Origin: an uncultured Alphaproteobacteria bacterium
GTDB taxonomy: Bacteria; Pseudomonadota; Alphaproteobacteria; SP197
DNA: 64,000 nt
NCBI GenBank assembly: GCA_943787175.1
Contig: CALSLK010000003.1
Span: 1 to 64,000 of the forward strand
Direction: 5' to 3'
A program made the position numbers and the translations under genes. Position 1 is the stretch's first letter, and every line of letters begins with the position of its first letter. Of this stretch, positions 9,598-18,419 are shown piece after piece. The notes under the pieces are model-generated. The model was not told the origin of the DNA. It saw only the letters and a list, made by a program, of their open reading frames with translations, and ran no database searches.

Positions 9598-11136
9598 TCA
9601 GACATAACTGTCGGGCAGGACTGCCTTTCGGGTTTTGATGAAGTCCAGAAGGGCTTCGTCCAGGCCGGGGTCGATCGCAGGCTCTTCGAAGTTCGCCAGT
9701 TGAGTCTGAACATCAAGGTTTGCGCGGGCAGGGGCGTCGTTGGACCCGGCATCACGCCATTGTTCGAAGGACAGACTGTCGAACAGTTCAGACTGGAAAA
9801 ATGCTGTCTTGTAGCGAGCAAGGGTGTGTTCGGCCGCAAGGAAGTTGCCGCCGGGACCGGTCACGGCATAGTCGGCCAGAGCAAAGGCAGAATCAGACGT
9901 ATCGATGCCATCGGCCATGAGGCTGATCGCGCCCAGCATCTCGCAATCGAGCAGGAATTTCTCATAGGAAATGCACAGACCCAGTTCCAGTGAGCCTGCG
10001 GCGTGGATGAGAAAATTGACGCCCGACTGAACGGTGTAGTTGAGGTAGAGCGCGGATTCATAGCCGGCCTGAGCGTCGGGAATTTTGGAATTGGTAGACG
10101 CGCCGCCACAGCGGAAGGGCACACCCAGGCGGCGCGAGAGTTGTCCGCATCCAAGGACGCACTTCCAGGATTCATCGAACCTGACCGGTGCACCCGTGCG
10201 CATGTTCAGACCCATGGAGTTGATCCCGAAGATCGTGGGTGAGCCGGGCCGGATGAGTTGTGAAAGCGCCATGCCGGCCATGCCTTCAGCAAACAGCTGG
10301 GCCAGCATGGATGCCGGCGTGACCGGCCCTGATGCCCCGGCAATGACAAAGGGGGTAACGACCGTGCCCTGACCGTTTGCAGCGTAGACATGCAGGGATT
10401 CCAGCGCATCCTTGTCGTAGACCAGTGGTGAGGTCGGGTTGATCATGCCGAGCACACAGCACTGACTGTCAAAGGTCTCTGCGCCGAACACCATGCGGGT
10501 CATGTCCATGGTGTCCTGAGCCTGCCAGCCCGATGTCACCGCGCCCATGAACGGTTTGTCGGAATGGCGGATGTGGCCATAGACCATGTCGAGGTGGCGT
10601 TTGCTGACGGGGATGTCCGTGGGCTCGCAAATCGTTCCGCCGGTGTGGTGCATGGTTGGCGTCTGATGGGACAGGCGGATGAAGTTATTGAAATCATCGA
10701 TTGTGGCGTAGCGGCGTTCGCCATCGAGGTCGCGCACGAAGGGCGCACCGTAGAGTGGCGAAAACACCATGGCATCGCCGCCGATCATGACGTGACGTTC
10801 GGGATTGCGGGCGTGTTGCTGAAAGGTCGTTGGAGCGGAGTTCTGGATGATCTCGCGGCACATCCCGCGTTCGAACTTCACCAGGACACCCTCGACCGTG
10901 GCGCCGGCCTTGCGGAAGTATTCCAGGGTTTCCGGGTGGTCGCGAAATTCGATGCCGATCTCGCAAAGCAGGTTTTCGGATTCTTCCTCGATCCGCGCCA
11001 CACCCTCTTCGGACAGGATATCGAAGGTCGGGATCTGGCGTGTCAGATAGGGAGGCGCGATGGGCCCGGGCTCATCGGTGCGTTCCTGACGTCCACGTCT
11101 TCCGCCTCGTCTGGCGCCTTGTGAATCTCTGGCCAT
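9598..11136 (-). CDS. MttB superfamily (trimethylamine/glycine-betaine methyltransferase-like), non-pyrrolysine
   Basis: A 512-residue MttB-family TIM barrel, recognisable from the whole sequence (for example HTGGTICEPTDIP and CGGASTNSKIPDAQAGYESA). MttB proper carries pyrrolysine at an in-frame amber; here the frame is open throughout, so it belongs to the non-Pyl branch whose known members transfer a methyl group from quaternary amines to a corrinoid protein. No corrinoid-binding protein is encoded in the window. ATG 11134-11136 with GGTGGG upstream is preferred over an earlier GTG. An Arg/Gly-rich N-terminus (GARRGGRRGRQER) is unusual. A LacI-type operator at 11161-11172 is shared with the divergent dehydrogenase. 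Confidence 0.88.
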   Translation of the reverse strand: MARDSQGARRGGRRGRQERTDEPGPIAPPYLTRQIPTFDILSEEGVARIEEESENLLCEIGIEFRDHPETLEYFRKAGATVEGVLVKFERGMCREIIQNSAPTTFQQHARNPERHVMIGGDAMVFSPLYGAPFVRDLDGERRYATIDDFNNFIRLSHQTPTMHHTGGTICEPTDIPVSKRHLDMVYGHIRHSDKPFMGAVTSGWQAQDTMDMTRMVFGAETFDSQCCVLGMINPTSPLVYDKDALESLHVYAANGQGTVVTPFVIAGASGPVTPASMLAQLFAEGMAGMALSQLIRPGSPTIFGINSMGLNMRTGAPVRFDESWKCVLGCGQLSRRLGVPFRCGGASTNSKIPDAQAGYESALYLNYTVQSGVNFLIHAAGSLELGLCISYEKFLLDCEMLGAISLMADGIDTSDSAFALADYAVTGPGGNFLAAEHTLARYKTAFFQSELFDSLSFEQWRDAGSNDAPARANLDVQTQLANFEEPAIDPGLDEALLDFIKTRKAVLPDSYV

Positions 11137-11160
11137 GTTCTTACCCACCCTTGCTATCGC

Positions 11161-11172
11161 TAAAACGTTTTA
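11161..11172. promoter_or_regulatory. LacI-type operator 1 (TAAAACGTTTTA)
   Basis: A perfect 12-bp palindrome with the central CG typical of LacI/GalR-family operators. It sits between the MttB gene (start 11136, minus) and the GldA-type gene (start 11220, plus). The same sequence recurs at 16639-16650 and with one change at 15396-15407, around the LacI gene itself. Confidence 0.8.
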
Positions 11173-11219
11173 CTAGACTTCTTTACAGTACTCAAGCTGC
11201 ATGAAAAGGGGGATCAATC

Positions 11220-12311
11220 ATGATGGAAAACCTCAAGATTCTGGGGGCTCCTGGCCGTTACGTGCAGGGGCAGGGGGCGCTTTCCTGTGTTCCCGCGCTG
11301 GTTGGCGAACTGGGTGCGTCTGCCTATGTGCTGACCGATGCGGTGGTGGGTGACCTGTTGGGCGATGTTCTCTCCAGGGGCTTTGGAGATGCTGATATCG
11401 AGGCGGAGTTCGGTCTGTTTCAGGGGGAATGCACCCGCGCGGAAATCGAACGCCAGACTGAACTGGCACGCCAGGCGGGCAGCGCTGTGGTGGTGGGAGT
11501 GGGTGGTGGCAAGACCATCGATACCGCCAAGGGAATCAGCCTTTTCCTGGGGCTTCCGCTTGTTGTTGTGCCCTCGGTTGCCTCGAATGATGCGCCGACC
11601 AGCCGATTGATCGTGATCTATGATGCTGATCACAGAATCTCCGAGGTTCTCAAGCTTCCCCACAATCCCGCTGCCGTGGTTGCCGATACCGGCATCATCG
11701 CTTCGGCACCGCCGCGTTTTCTCATTGCCGGGATCGGCGATGCGCTGGCCAAGAAATTCGAGGCCGGCCAATGCGCCAAAACCGGGGCGCAGAACTTCTT
11801 TGGTGGACTGCCGACAGCGACCGCTCTCCTTCTGTGCGAAGCCTGTTACACGACGATCCGGCAACACGGACTTGATGCAGTTGCTGCCGTCAGGCAAGGC
11901 CGGGTTGATGAGAGTGTTGAACAGATCGTCGAAGCGACGGTGCTGCTCAGTGGCCTGGGATTCGAAAGTGGCGGCCTGGCGCTGGCCCATGGTCTCAATC
12001 GCGGCCTGACGGCACAGCCCGAGACCCAGAAAGCGCTGCATGGTGAGTTGGTCGCCTGGGGCCTTCTGGTGCAACTGCTGGCTGAGGGGCGTGATCCTGA
12101 GTTCATGGAAGACATGTTGGGGTTCTATTCTGCAATCGGGCTTCCCCGCTGCATGGCAGACCTTGGATTGGTCAACCCGGATGAGGCTGTCATCGATGCG
12201 ATCGCAACGATCACATTCGAAGAGTCGCCTTATCTCAAGAACATGGAACGACGCTTGAGCGCACAGGATATCGCGGCTTCCATGCGTGAACTTGAAACAC
12301 TCACAGCCTGA
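11220..12311 (+). CDS. Iron-containing alcohol dehydrogenase, glycerol-dehydrogenase (GldA) type
   Basis: An intact 363-residue group III alcohol dehydrogenase. The NAD-binding loop is GVGGGKTIDTAKG (about residues 95-107), followed by SVASNDAPTSRL. Metal ligands are expected in GIGDALAKKFEA, ALAHGLNRGL and LHGELVAWG. This pattern matches glycerol dehydrogenase, which oxidises vicinal diols to hydroxyketones with NAD. ATG 11220 follows AAGGGGG. It is divergent from MttB across LacI operator 1. With the FGGY kinase and FAD oxidase it suggests polyol or hydroxyketone metabolism; the true substrate may differ from glycerol. Confidence 0.88.
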   Translation: MMENLKILGAPGRYVQGQGALSCVPALVGELGASAYVLTDAVVGDLLGDVLSRGFGDADIEAEFGLFQGECTRAEIERQTELARQAGSAVVVGVGGGKTIDTAKGISLFLGLPLVVVPSVASNDAPTSRLIVIYDADHRISEVLKLPHNPAAVVADTGIIASAPPRFLIAGIGDALAKKFEAGQCAKTGAQNFFGGLPTATALLLCEACYTTIRQHGLDAVAAVRQGRVDESVEQIVEATVLLSGLGFESGGLALAHGLNRGLTAQPETQKALHGELVAWGLLVQLLAEGRDPEFMEDMLGFYSAIGLPRCMADLGLVNPDEAVIDAIATITFEESPYLKNMERRLSAQDIAASMRELETLTA

Positions 12312-12326
12312 GCGATCACCAATGGC

Positions 12327-13862
12327 TCAGCGATTGACCATGAGATCCGTGAGCGTGTGATTGATTCCGGAAAGGGCTGCCTGAGCGTCCTTGTAGACGG
12401 CAAACAGCTCGCCATAGAGGGCATGGTTCGCGGCGTCGGGTTCATGATGCTGGATCAATTTCACACAGCGCTTCACCGCATCGCGTTCATCGTTGAACGC
12501 ACCGATGCCTACGCCGGCGACCAGGGCAGCGCCAAAGGAGGCGTCGCCGTTTTCGGGAACGTCGATCATCAGGCCCGTGCAGTCGCTCACGATCTGGCGC
12601 CATGTCGCACTGCGACCGCCACCGCCGACCAGTCTGGCCGATGCCGATTGCAGTCCCTGAGCGTTCAGCGATTCCATGCAGTCGAGCAGGGAGAAAGCCA
12701 CACCTTCGTAGAGCGCCCGGACAAAATGACCTTTGGTGTGGCGAATCGTCACACCGATGAAATCTGCCCTGAGCTTTGCATCCCAATAAGGTGACCGCTC
12801 ACCCTGCAGGTAGGGGTGAAAGAGCATGCCGTCGGATCCTGCCGGAATGGACGCGGCAAGGCGTTCCATTTCGTTGAAGGCGGCCTGGCCCGGGTCGCCA
12901 TCGGCATTTGATGGATCTGCAGGCATGAACAACTGGTCACGCAGCCATCGGTGGGCCGAAGCACAGGAATTGGTGCCGGTGATGGCATAGCCGTATCCGG
13001 GAATGACATGGGGGTAGTCGATGACTTCTGCATGGGCCGAGAAGGTATCGGTTATGACGGATACGGTGCCGGCCGTGGCAAGCTTGATGGTGCAATGGCC
13101 GGCGTCGACGGCTCCGGCCCCGTAACATTCAGCAGCGGTATCCATGGTGCCAGCCACCACGGGGGTGCCTGCAGCCAGTCCTGATTCTTCTGCACCCTGG
13201 CGCGAAACCTCACCGACGACCGCCGTGGGCTCGACGATGGGTGGAAGAGTTTCCATGTTCCAGCCGATCAGGGCACAGAGTTCTTCTGACCATGTTGATG
13301 CGCTGGAATCGGTCATCAGCGTGCCGACGGCATCGACCCTGTCGGTATGCCAGCCGCCGGTCAGCCGGAAGCGTAGGTAATCCTTGGCAATCAGCAGGCG
13401 TTTTGTGCGCCGAACGGAATCAGGTTCGTGTGTCTGCAGCCATTGGAGCTGCGGCAGGGTCCAGGTAGGGGCGGGATTGTTGAAGCTGGTCGCATGAATC
13501 ATGGCACCGGCCTTTTGCGCCAGCTCGTGTGCCTCCACGGAGCTGCGTTGATCGCTCCAGAGGATGGCGGGCCGTATCAGCTGATTGTCCTCGTCCAGCA
13601 GAACCGGTGTATGCGCACCCGCAGAAAACGAAACCGCGCCGATGTCGCCTGACTTGATGCCGGCAATTGCAAGGGCAGCTGGGACGGCGTGGCAGAGACC
13701 GCGATACCATTCCTCGGGGTCCTGTTCGGCCCAGCCGGGTTGCGGGCTGTTGGTGCGCACATCGCTGGATGCCGAACCCAGAAGAGCTCCAGCTGTATCG
13801 ATGATCGTGACCTTCAGGCTGCCAGCCCCCAGGTCGATCCCCATCAGAACCGTATCGTGCAT
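12327..13862 (-). CDS. FGGY-family carbohydrate kinase (xylulokinase-like)
   Basis: An intact 511-residue sugar kinase. The ATPase phosphate-1 loop is MGIDLGAGSLKVTIID (residues 7-22). The FGGY C-terminal signature region appears as EGVAFSLLDCMESL, and the adenosine loop as ARLVGGGGRSATWRQIV. ATG 13862 lies 20 bp after the upstream FAD oxidase stop, so the two form an operon transcribed from LacI operator 2. Family members phosphorylate ketoses or polyols. Similarity is closest to xylulokinases by overall architecture, but substrate assignment from sequence alone is unsafe. Confidence 0.88.
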   Translation of the reverse strand: MHDTVLMGIDLGAGSLKVTIIDTAGALLGSASSDVRTNSPQPGWAEQDPEEWYRGLCHAVPAALAIAGIKSGDIGAVSFSAGAHTPVLLDEDNQLIRPAILWSDQRSSVEAHELAQKAGAMIHATSFNNPAPTWTLPQLQWLQTHEPDSVRRTKRLLIAKDYLRFRLTGGWHTDRVDAVGTLMTDSSASTWSEELCALIGWNMETLPPIVEPTAVVGEVSRQGAEESGLAAGTPVVAGTMDTAAECYGAGAVDAGHCTIKLATAGTVSVITDTFSAHAEVIDYPHVIPGYGYAITGTNSCASAHRWLRDQLFMPADPSNADGDPGQAAFNEMERLAASIPAGSDGMLFHPYLQGERSPYWDAKLRADFIGVTIRHTKGHFVRALYEGVAFSLLDCMESLNAQGLQSASARLVGGGGRSATWRQIVSDCTGLMIDVPENGDASFGAALVAGVGIGAFNDERDAVKRCVKLIQHHEPDAANHALYGELFAVYKDAQAALSGINHTLTDLMVNR

Positions 13863-13881
13863 GCGTGTCCGTCCCTAAACG

Positions 13882-15372
13882 TTAGTCAGCCTTGATGCCG
13901 AGCTTACCTGCATTGAACAGCATCCGGGGATCAAGAACCTGTTTCAGGCCTTCGAGCATCCGGTGGCCGTGGTTCAGTTCCTCGGCAATCCAGCGATTGC
14001 GGAAACATCCGATGCCGTGATGGTGGCTGATCGTCCCGCCCATATCCAGGCACAGACGCATGACGCGCTCCCAGACGTCTGCGTGGATCGGCAACGCTTC
14101 GTCATCTGACATCGCCGGGATCTTGCAGGTGAGGTACATGCAGGCCCCGTCGGTGTAGGCGTGTGACCAGTGGGCGCTGAGCTGCACGACCGGTTGATGA
14201 TCGCGCACGCTGGTGGTCATTTGACGATACATCTCTCCAACGGTGGACCAGGGCGCCGCGATCTCAATGGTGTCATAGAATCCGCCGGCATCAACAAAGG
14301 CATCGGAATGCGATTCGAAGCGTTTCGACTTCCAGTGCCGCATCGGTTCCTGATCGCTTACCGTGCCGCCATGTCTGGCGCAGATCTCCATGGCTGCAGC
14401 GGCTTCGGCTTTTGCCACGCCTTCAAGACCAGAAAAGCTCAGCATGCAGATCACCGGGATCGCACCACCCGGTGGTGCTTCCAGGCCCCATTTGATGCTC
14501 TCGGCCTCGTCATAGAGGCGGGCAAGGGCAGGGCGGAGTTCTGCCTGCATGATGTCGCGAACAGCTGCAAGGCCGTGGTCGAGATCGGGGAAGGAGATGA
14601 CGGTATCGATCTCGTGTTCGGGCAGTCGCCAGATGCGAAGCGTCAGTTCGACGATGATGCCCAGAAGGCCTTCCGAACCGATGAACATTTCCAGGATGCT
14701 GGGCCCGACCGAACGACGCGGAACGGGGCGAACTTCGAGAAGTTCGCCGTCAGGCAAGACAACCTTCATGCCCACGATCAGATTTTCGATGTTGCCGTAA
14801 CGCGATGACGCCTGGCCGGATCCCCGACAGGCAGCCCAGCCACCGACTGTCGACATGGAAAGCGACTGGGGATAGTGGCCACAGGTGAAGCCACGATCAC
14901 GCAGCGCCGTCTCGAACGCCATACCATTGAGTCCGGCCTCGACACGGGCAACACGATTGGTCTCGTCAATCTCGATGATCTGGTCAAGGTGGCGGGCTGA
15001 GATGATCATGTCGTTCTGGAACGGCACCACACCGCCCAACACGCCTGAACCACTGCCATAGGGAATGATCTGGATGTCATGCTGGTTTGCGAACCGGACA
15101 ACCCGTTGCATGTCATCGGATGTCTTTGGTTCGACGACAGCACACGGCAGATCACCGGCAAGTTTTTTTGAGCGATGACGGAAGCGCCCGAAGGGCAAGC
15201 GGTCGCGGCTGTGTTCTGCCCTGCTCTGAAAATCACTGCGAATGCACTCGGCAGGCAGCAGCGCTTGCAACGCTTCAATCCAGGAGGGGGTGCTGGTCTG
15301 TTCGGCCGTGCGCCGCGCATCGTCGAGAGTCTGCGCCTGGGCGACAGCCTGCGAACCGGTTGGGTTCAACAT
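13882..15372 (-). CDS. FAD-binding (PCMH-type) oxidase, glycolate oxidase GlcD / alkyl-DHAP-synthase-like
   Basis: An intact 496-residue vanillyl-alcohol-oxidase-superfamily flavoprotein. The N-terminal FAD domain includes IIPYGSGSGVLGGVVP and the SMSTVGGWAACRGSG segment. The C-terminal part ends with GGTISHHHGIG, the histidine-rich motif typical of alkyldihydroxyacetonephosphate synthase and related D-2-hydroxyacid oxidases. ATG 15370-15372 follows AGGAG. It heads an operon with the FGGY kinase, and LacI operator 2 lies 24 bp upstream of its start. It may oxidise a polyol phosphate or hydroxyacid; the substrate is inferred only from neighbours. Confidence 0.85.
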   Translation of the reverse strand: MLNPTGSQAVAQAQTLDDARRTAEQTSTPSWIEALQALLPAECIRSDFQSRAEHSRDRLPFGRFRHRSKKLAGDLPCAVVEPKTSDDMQRVVRFANQHDIQIIPYGSGSGVLGGVVPFQNDMIISARHLDQIIEIDETNRVARVEAGLNGMAFETALRDRGFTCGHYPQSLSMSTVGGWAACRGSGQASSRYGNIENLIVGMKVVLPDGELLEVRPVPRRSVGPSILEMFIGSEGLLGIIVELTLRIWRLPEHEIDTVISFPDLDHGLAAVRDIMQAELRPALARLYDEAESIKWGLEAPPGGAIPVICMLSFSGLEGVAKAEAAAAMEICARHGGTVSDQEPMRHWKSKRFESHSDAFVDAGGFYDTIEIAAPWSTVGEMYRQMTTSVRDHQPVVQLSAHWSHAYTDGACMYLTCKIPAMSDDEALPIHADVWERVMRLCLDMGGTISHHHGIGCFRNRWIAEELNHGHRMLEGLKQVLDPRMLFNAGKLGIKAD

Positions 15373-15395
15373 CGGACTTCTTGCTCCTGAATAAC

Positions 15396-15407
15396 TAAAA
15401 CGATTTA
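15396..15407. promoter_or_regulatory. LacI-type operator 2 (TAAAACGATTTA)
   Basis: A CG-centred near-palindrome (extended ACTAAA-ACGA-TTTAGT) 24 bp upstream of the FAD oxidase gene and 79 bp past the LacI stop. It differs from operators 1 and 3 at one base of the 12-bp core, consistent with repression of the oxidase-kinase operon by the LacI product. Confidence 0.75.
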
Positions 15408-15485
15408 GTAGCTTAGATTAATAACTGCCGATGGGCTCTGTCAAGAAACCGCGCCAGATAGGAAGCGAAAGATGGTGGACCTGAG

Positions 15486-16514
15486 TCAGCCGCCCGGTGC
15501 AGAGGTTGATTTGCGCTCGACGATCTCGATGTCCTTGAGCATGGCCCCGGCGAAGTGACCACCATCCTGGATGTGATTGATCAGGGAGGATGCTGCCAGA
15601 TAGCCCATGTTTTCCAGCGGCGTGCGCACCGTGGTGAGCGGTGGTGCCAGGACATCGGCGATCGCGCCGTCGTTAAAACCGATGATGGACATGTCCTGGG
15701 GAATCCGGACGCCAGCCTCACGCAGGACACCCATGGCGCCTGCCGCAACCATCAGGGTCGAAGCAAAGAGTGCGGTTGGGCGCGGATGGGCAGAGTCGAG
15801 AAGCTTGCGCATGGCGGCGGCACCGCCAGACATGGTGTATCCAGCTTCGACGACAAGCGCGGGATCAAAGTCCAGCCCAGCCTCCTGCAGGCCGTCGCGA
15901 TAGCCTTCAAGGCGGCAGATCGAGTTGTAGCGGGCGGGTGAGCCCGAGAGGTGAGCGATACGCTGGTGTCCAAGGGTCGCTAGGTAGGCGACGGCACGCT
16001 TGGCCCCGCCACGGTCGTTGATGACGACGTGATGTTCGACGCCTCTGGCCTTGCGATTGACCAGGACGAAAGGGTGTTCGAGTTCCTTGAGTGCGCTGAC
16101 CCCGACCTGCTCGTCCTGCAGAGTGGCAACGATCAGACCGTCGACGCGGTTGCGGTGGACGAGCCTTTCGTAGATTGCCGTCTCTTCCATGCCGTCATCG
16201 CGGTGTGCAATGAGAAGCGAGTAGCCGCGTTCTGCCGCAGCCCGTTCTGCCCCGATGATGATCTTGGCATGAATGGGGTTGTCGAGTTCCGGGACAACGA
16301 TGCCAAGCGAGAGGCTGCGCGAGGTACGCAGGCCACGGGCAGCCGGATTGGGCTGGTAGTTGAGTTCGCGTGCAACATCGGTGATGCGCTTGCGGGTTTC
16401 TTCACGCACGACAAAAGACGCATCGCCCCGCATCACACGCGACACGGCTGCCTGCGACACGCCTGCTGCCTTGGCGACGTCGGAAATCTTCGCGGATTGA
16501 CGTTTTGGCTTCAA
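15486..16514 (-). CDS. LacI/GalR-family transcriptional regulator
   Basis: The N-terminal helix-turn-helix reads ISDVAKAAGVSQAAVSRV, followed by the hinge region NPAARGLRTSRS and a periplasmic-binding-like effector domain ending SIIGFNDGAIADVLAPPL. I choose TTG 16512-16514 as start because AAGAGG lies 6 bp before it and it gives 342 residues, the usual LacI size; longer versions would run into operator 3. Three matching palindromes around it (11161, 15396, 16639) define a likely local regulon of five structural genes. Sugar- or polyol-type effectors are usual for the family. Confidence 0.9.
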   Translation of the reverse strand: MKPKRQSAKISDVAKAAGVSQAAVSRVMRGDASFVVREETRKRITDVARELNYQPNPAARGLRTSRSLSLGIVVPELDNPIHAKIIIGAERAAAERGYSLLIAHRDDGMEETAIYERLVHRNRVDGLIVATLQDEQVGVSALKELEHPFVLVNRKARGVEHHVVINDRGGAKRAVAYLATLGHQRIAHLSGSPARYNSICRLEGYRDGLQEAGLDFDPALVVEAGYTMSGGAAAMRKLLDSAHPRPTALFASTLMVAAGAMGVLREAGVRIPQDMSIIGFNDGAIADVLAPPLTTVRTPLENMGYLAASSLINHIQDGGHFAGAMLKDIEIVERKSTSAPGG

Positions 16515-16638
16515 ATCTCTGCCTCTTGGGAGCCCGGGTCTGGTCGCTGGAGCATACCACCCTGGTGCGCCAAGGGGGCAAACCAACACGCGTACCCACC
16601 TGTTGACATCATGGATAGAGTCTTCGATCATAGGTCGG

Positions 16639-16650
16639 TAAAACGTTTTA
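16639..16650. promoter_or_regulatory. LacI-type operator 3 (TAAAACGTTTTA)
   Basis: Identical to operator 1. It lies in the 180-bp divergent region between the LacI gene (start 16514, minus) and the GMC oxidoreductase (start 16695, plus), so it can serve both autoregulation and control of the GMC gene. Confidence 0.8.
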
Positions 16651-16694
16651 TCGAATTGTCGTTCACGACGCAATCTGGAACCGAGGCATCCGGG

Positions 16695-18383
16695 ATGGAC
16701 CAACAGGAGTTTGACTTCATCGTAGTGGGCTCAGGCTCGGCGGGAGCCGTGTTGGCCGCACGCCTGAGCGAAGACCCTGCCAACAAGGTGCTGGTGCTGG
16801 AGTATGGCGGTCGCGACAACAGCATCTTCATCCAGATGCCCACGGCCTGTTACATGCCCATGAACGACAAACGGTTCGACTGGGGCTTCATGACCGAACC
16901 TGAGCCTGGTTTGAACGGGCGCCAGATTCATCATGCCCGGGGCAAGGTGATTGGCGGGACCTCTTCGATCAATGGCATGTGTTACGTGCGCGGCCATGCC
17001 GGTGATTTTGATCAGTGGGATGAATCAGGCGCCGATGGCTGGGCCTATCGTGACTGCCTGCCCTACTTCCGACGTGCCGAAACATCGCGCTTTGGCGGTG
17101 ATGCCTATCGTGGGGATGATGGCCCGCTGCACACCAACAACGGCAACGATATGAAGAATCCCCTCTATGGGGCGTTCATCGATGCGGGCGTTGAGGCCGG
17201 TTACATCCGGTCCGAGGACGTTAATGGTTACAGCCAGGAAGGCTTTGGCCGGATGGACCTCACCATCAAGGACGGCGTGCGCTGTTCCACCGCGAACGCC
17301 TATCTGAAGCCCGCCATGAAGCGTCCCAATCTGACGGTCGCGATGCATGCGCTGACCCGCCGTGTTCTGCTGGAAGGAAAACGCGCTTTGGGCGTGGAGT
17401 ACAGCCAGGGCGGCAAGGTGATCCAAGCCAAAGCACGGCGCGAGGTGATCCTGAGCGCTGGCCCGATCAATTCGCCCAAGCTCCTCATGCTTTCTGGCAT
17501 CGGTCCCGTTGAACAGCTCCGCGCAAACGGTATCGACGTGACGCATGCGCTTGAGGGCGTGGGGGCAAACCTGCAGGACCATCTGGGTGTCTCGCTGCAT
17601 TATGACTGCCTGCAACCCATAACGCTGAACGGTAAGCTGGACCTCGTTTCCAAGGCGATGATCGGTGCGCGCTGGCTTCTCTTCAAGGATGGCCTGGGGG
17701 CCAGCAGTCACTATGAGGCCAATGGCTATATTCGCAGCCGCCCGGGTCTGCGGTTCCCCGATTTGCAGTTTCATTTCATGGCCGTTGCTGCTGTCTTTGA
17801 TGGTTCAAGCACCTACAAGGGCCATGGATTCAATGCATACATGAGCCACGGCAAACCACTCAGTCGCGGCAGTGTCACACTAAAGTCTGCTGATCCCGAG
17901 GAAGCGCCCAGAATCGTCTTCAACTATCTGGCAGAGGAAGAAGACCGACTGGCGCTGCGGCGCGGCGCACGTCTGACACGCGAGATATTCGCCCAACCGG
18001 CGATGGACCCCTATCGCGGGCACGAGATACGCCCTGGTGCAGCAATGAAAAGCGATGAAGATCTTGATAACTGGATCGCTGATTACGCGGCAACGTCCTA
18101 CCACCCCAGCGGGACCTGCAAGATGGGCAAGGATGTGATGGCGGTCGTCGATCCCGACACACGGGTCCATGGGATTGAGGGGCTTCGGGTTGTTGATTCC
18201 TCGATCATCCCGATCATCACCAACGGTAACCTCAATGCGCCAACTATCATGATTGGTGAAAAGGCAGCCGATATGATCCTGGGCAAGACGCCTTTACCGC
18301 CTTCCAATGCCGACAGTTTCTTTGCCGAAGACTGGGAGTCCCGGCAACGTACCGGTGAGCCCCAACGCGCAATTTCATCGTGA
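16695..18383 (+). CDS. GMC-family oxidoreductase (choline-dehydrogenase-like)
   Basis: An intact 562-residue GMC flavoprotein. The FAD fold begins DFIVVGSGSAGAVLAARLSE (residues 6-25). GMC signature 1 appears as ARGKVIGGTSSINGMCYVRG and signature 2 as GPINSPKLLMLSGIGP. The active-site His/Asn pair lies in TSYHPSGTCKMG and NGNLNAPTIMIGE. ATG 16695 has only a weak GAGG upstream. Close relatives include choline dehydrogenase BetA and alcohol dehydrogenases, so choline is possible, but the LacI operator upstream argues for control together with the polyol-like genes. It may start a transcript continuing into the aminotransferase 36 bp downstream. Confidence 0.87.
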   Translation: MDQQEFDFIVVGSGSAGAVLAARLSEDPANKVLVLEYGGRDNSIFIQMPTACYMPMNDKRFDWGFMTEPEPGLNGRQIHHARGKVIGGTSSINGMCYVRGHAGDFDQWDESGADGWAYRDCLPYFRRAETSRFGGDAYRGDDGPLHTNNGNDMKNPLYGAFIDAGVEAGYIRSEDVNGYSQEGFGRMDLTIKDGVRCSTANAYLKPAMKRPNLTVAMHALTRRVLLEGKRALGVEYSQGGKVIQAKARREVILSAGPINSPKLLMLSGIGPVEQLRANGIDVTHALEGVGANLQDHLGVSLHYDCLQPITLNGKLDLVSKAMIGARWLLFKDGLGASSHYEANGYIRSRPGLRFPDLQFHFMAVAAVFDGSSTYKGHGFNAYMSHGKPLSRGSVTLKSADPEEAPRIVFNYLAEEEDRLALRRGARLTREIFAQPAMDPYRGHEIRPGAAMKSDEDLDNWIADYAATSYHPSGTCKMGKDVMAVVDPDTRVHGIEGLRVVDSSIIPIITNGNLNAPTIMIGEKAADMILGKTPLPPSNADSFFAEDWESRQRTGEPQRAISS

Positions 18384-18419
18384 CCACAGCTGTCACCCTG
18401 CAAGGGACGTAACGACGCC

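Noticed and set aside
9598-11136. Pyrrolysine use in the MttB-family gene
   Set aside because: The frame contains no internal amber codon; the product is complete without read-through.
16029-16694. Long N-terminal extension of the GMC oxidoreductase frame
   Set aside because: It runs antisense through the LacI gene and operator 3; the FAD fold begins right after ATG 16695.
15486-16703. 405-residue version of the LacI protein
   Set aside because: The extra N-terminus is unlike any LacI leader and covers operator 3; TTG 16514 has a good ribosome site and gives normal length.
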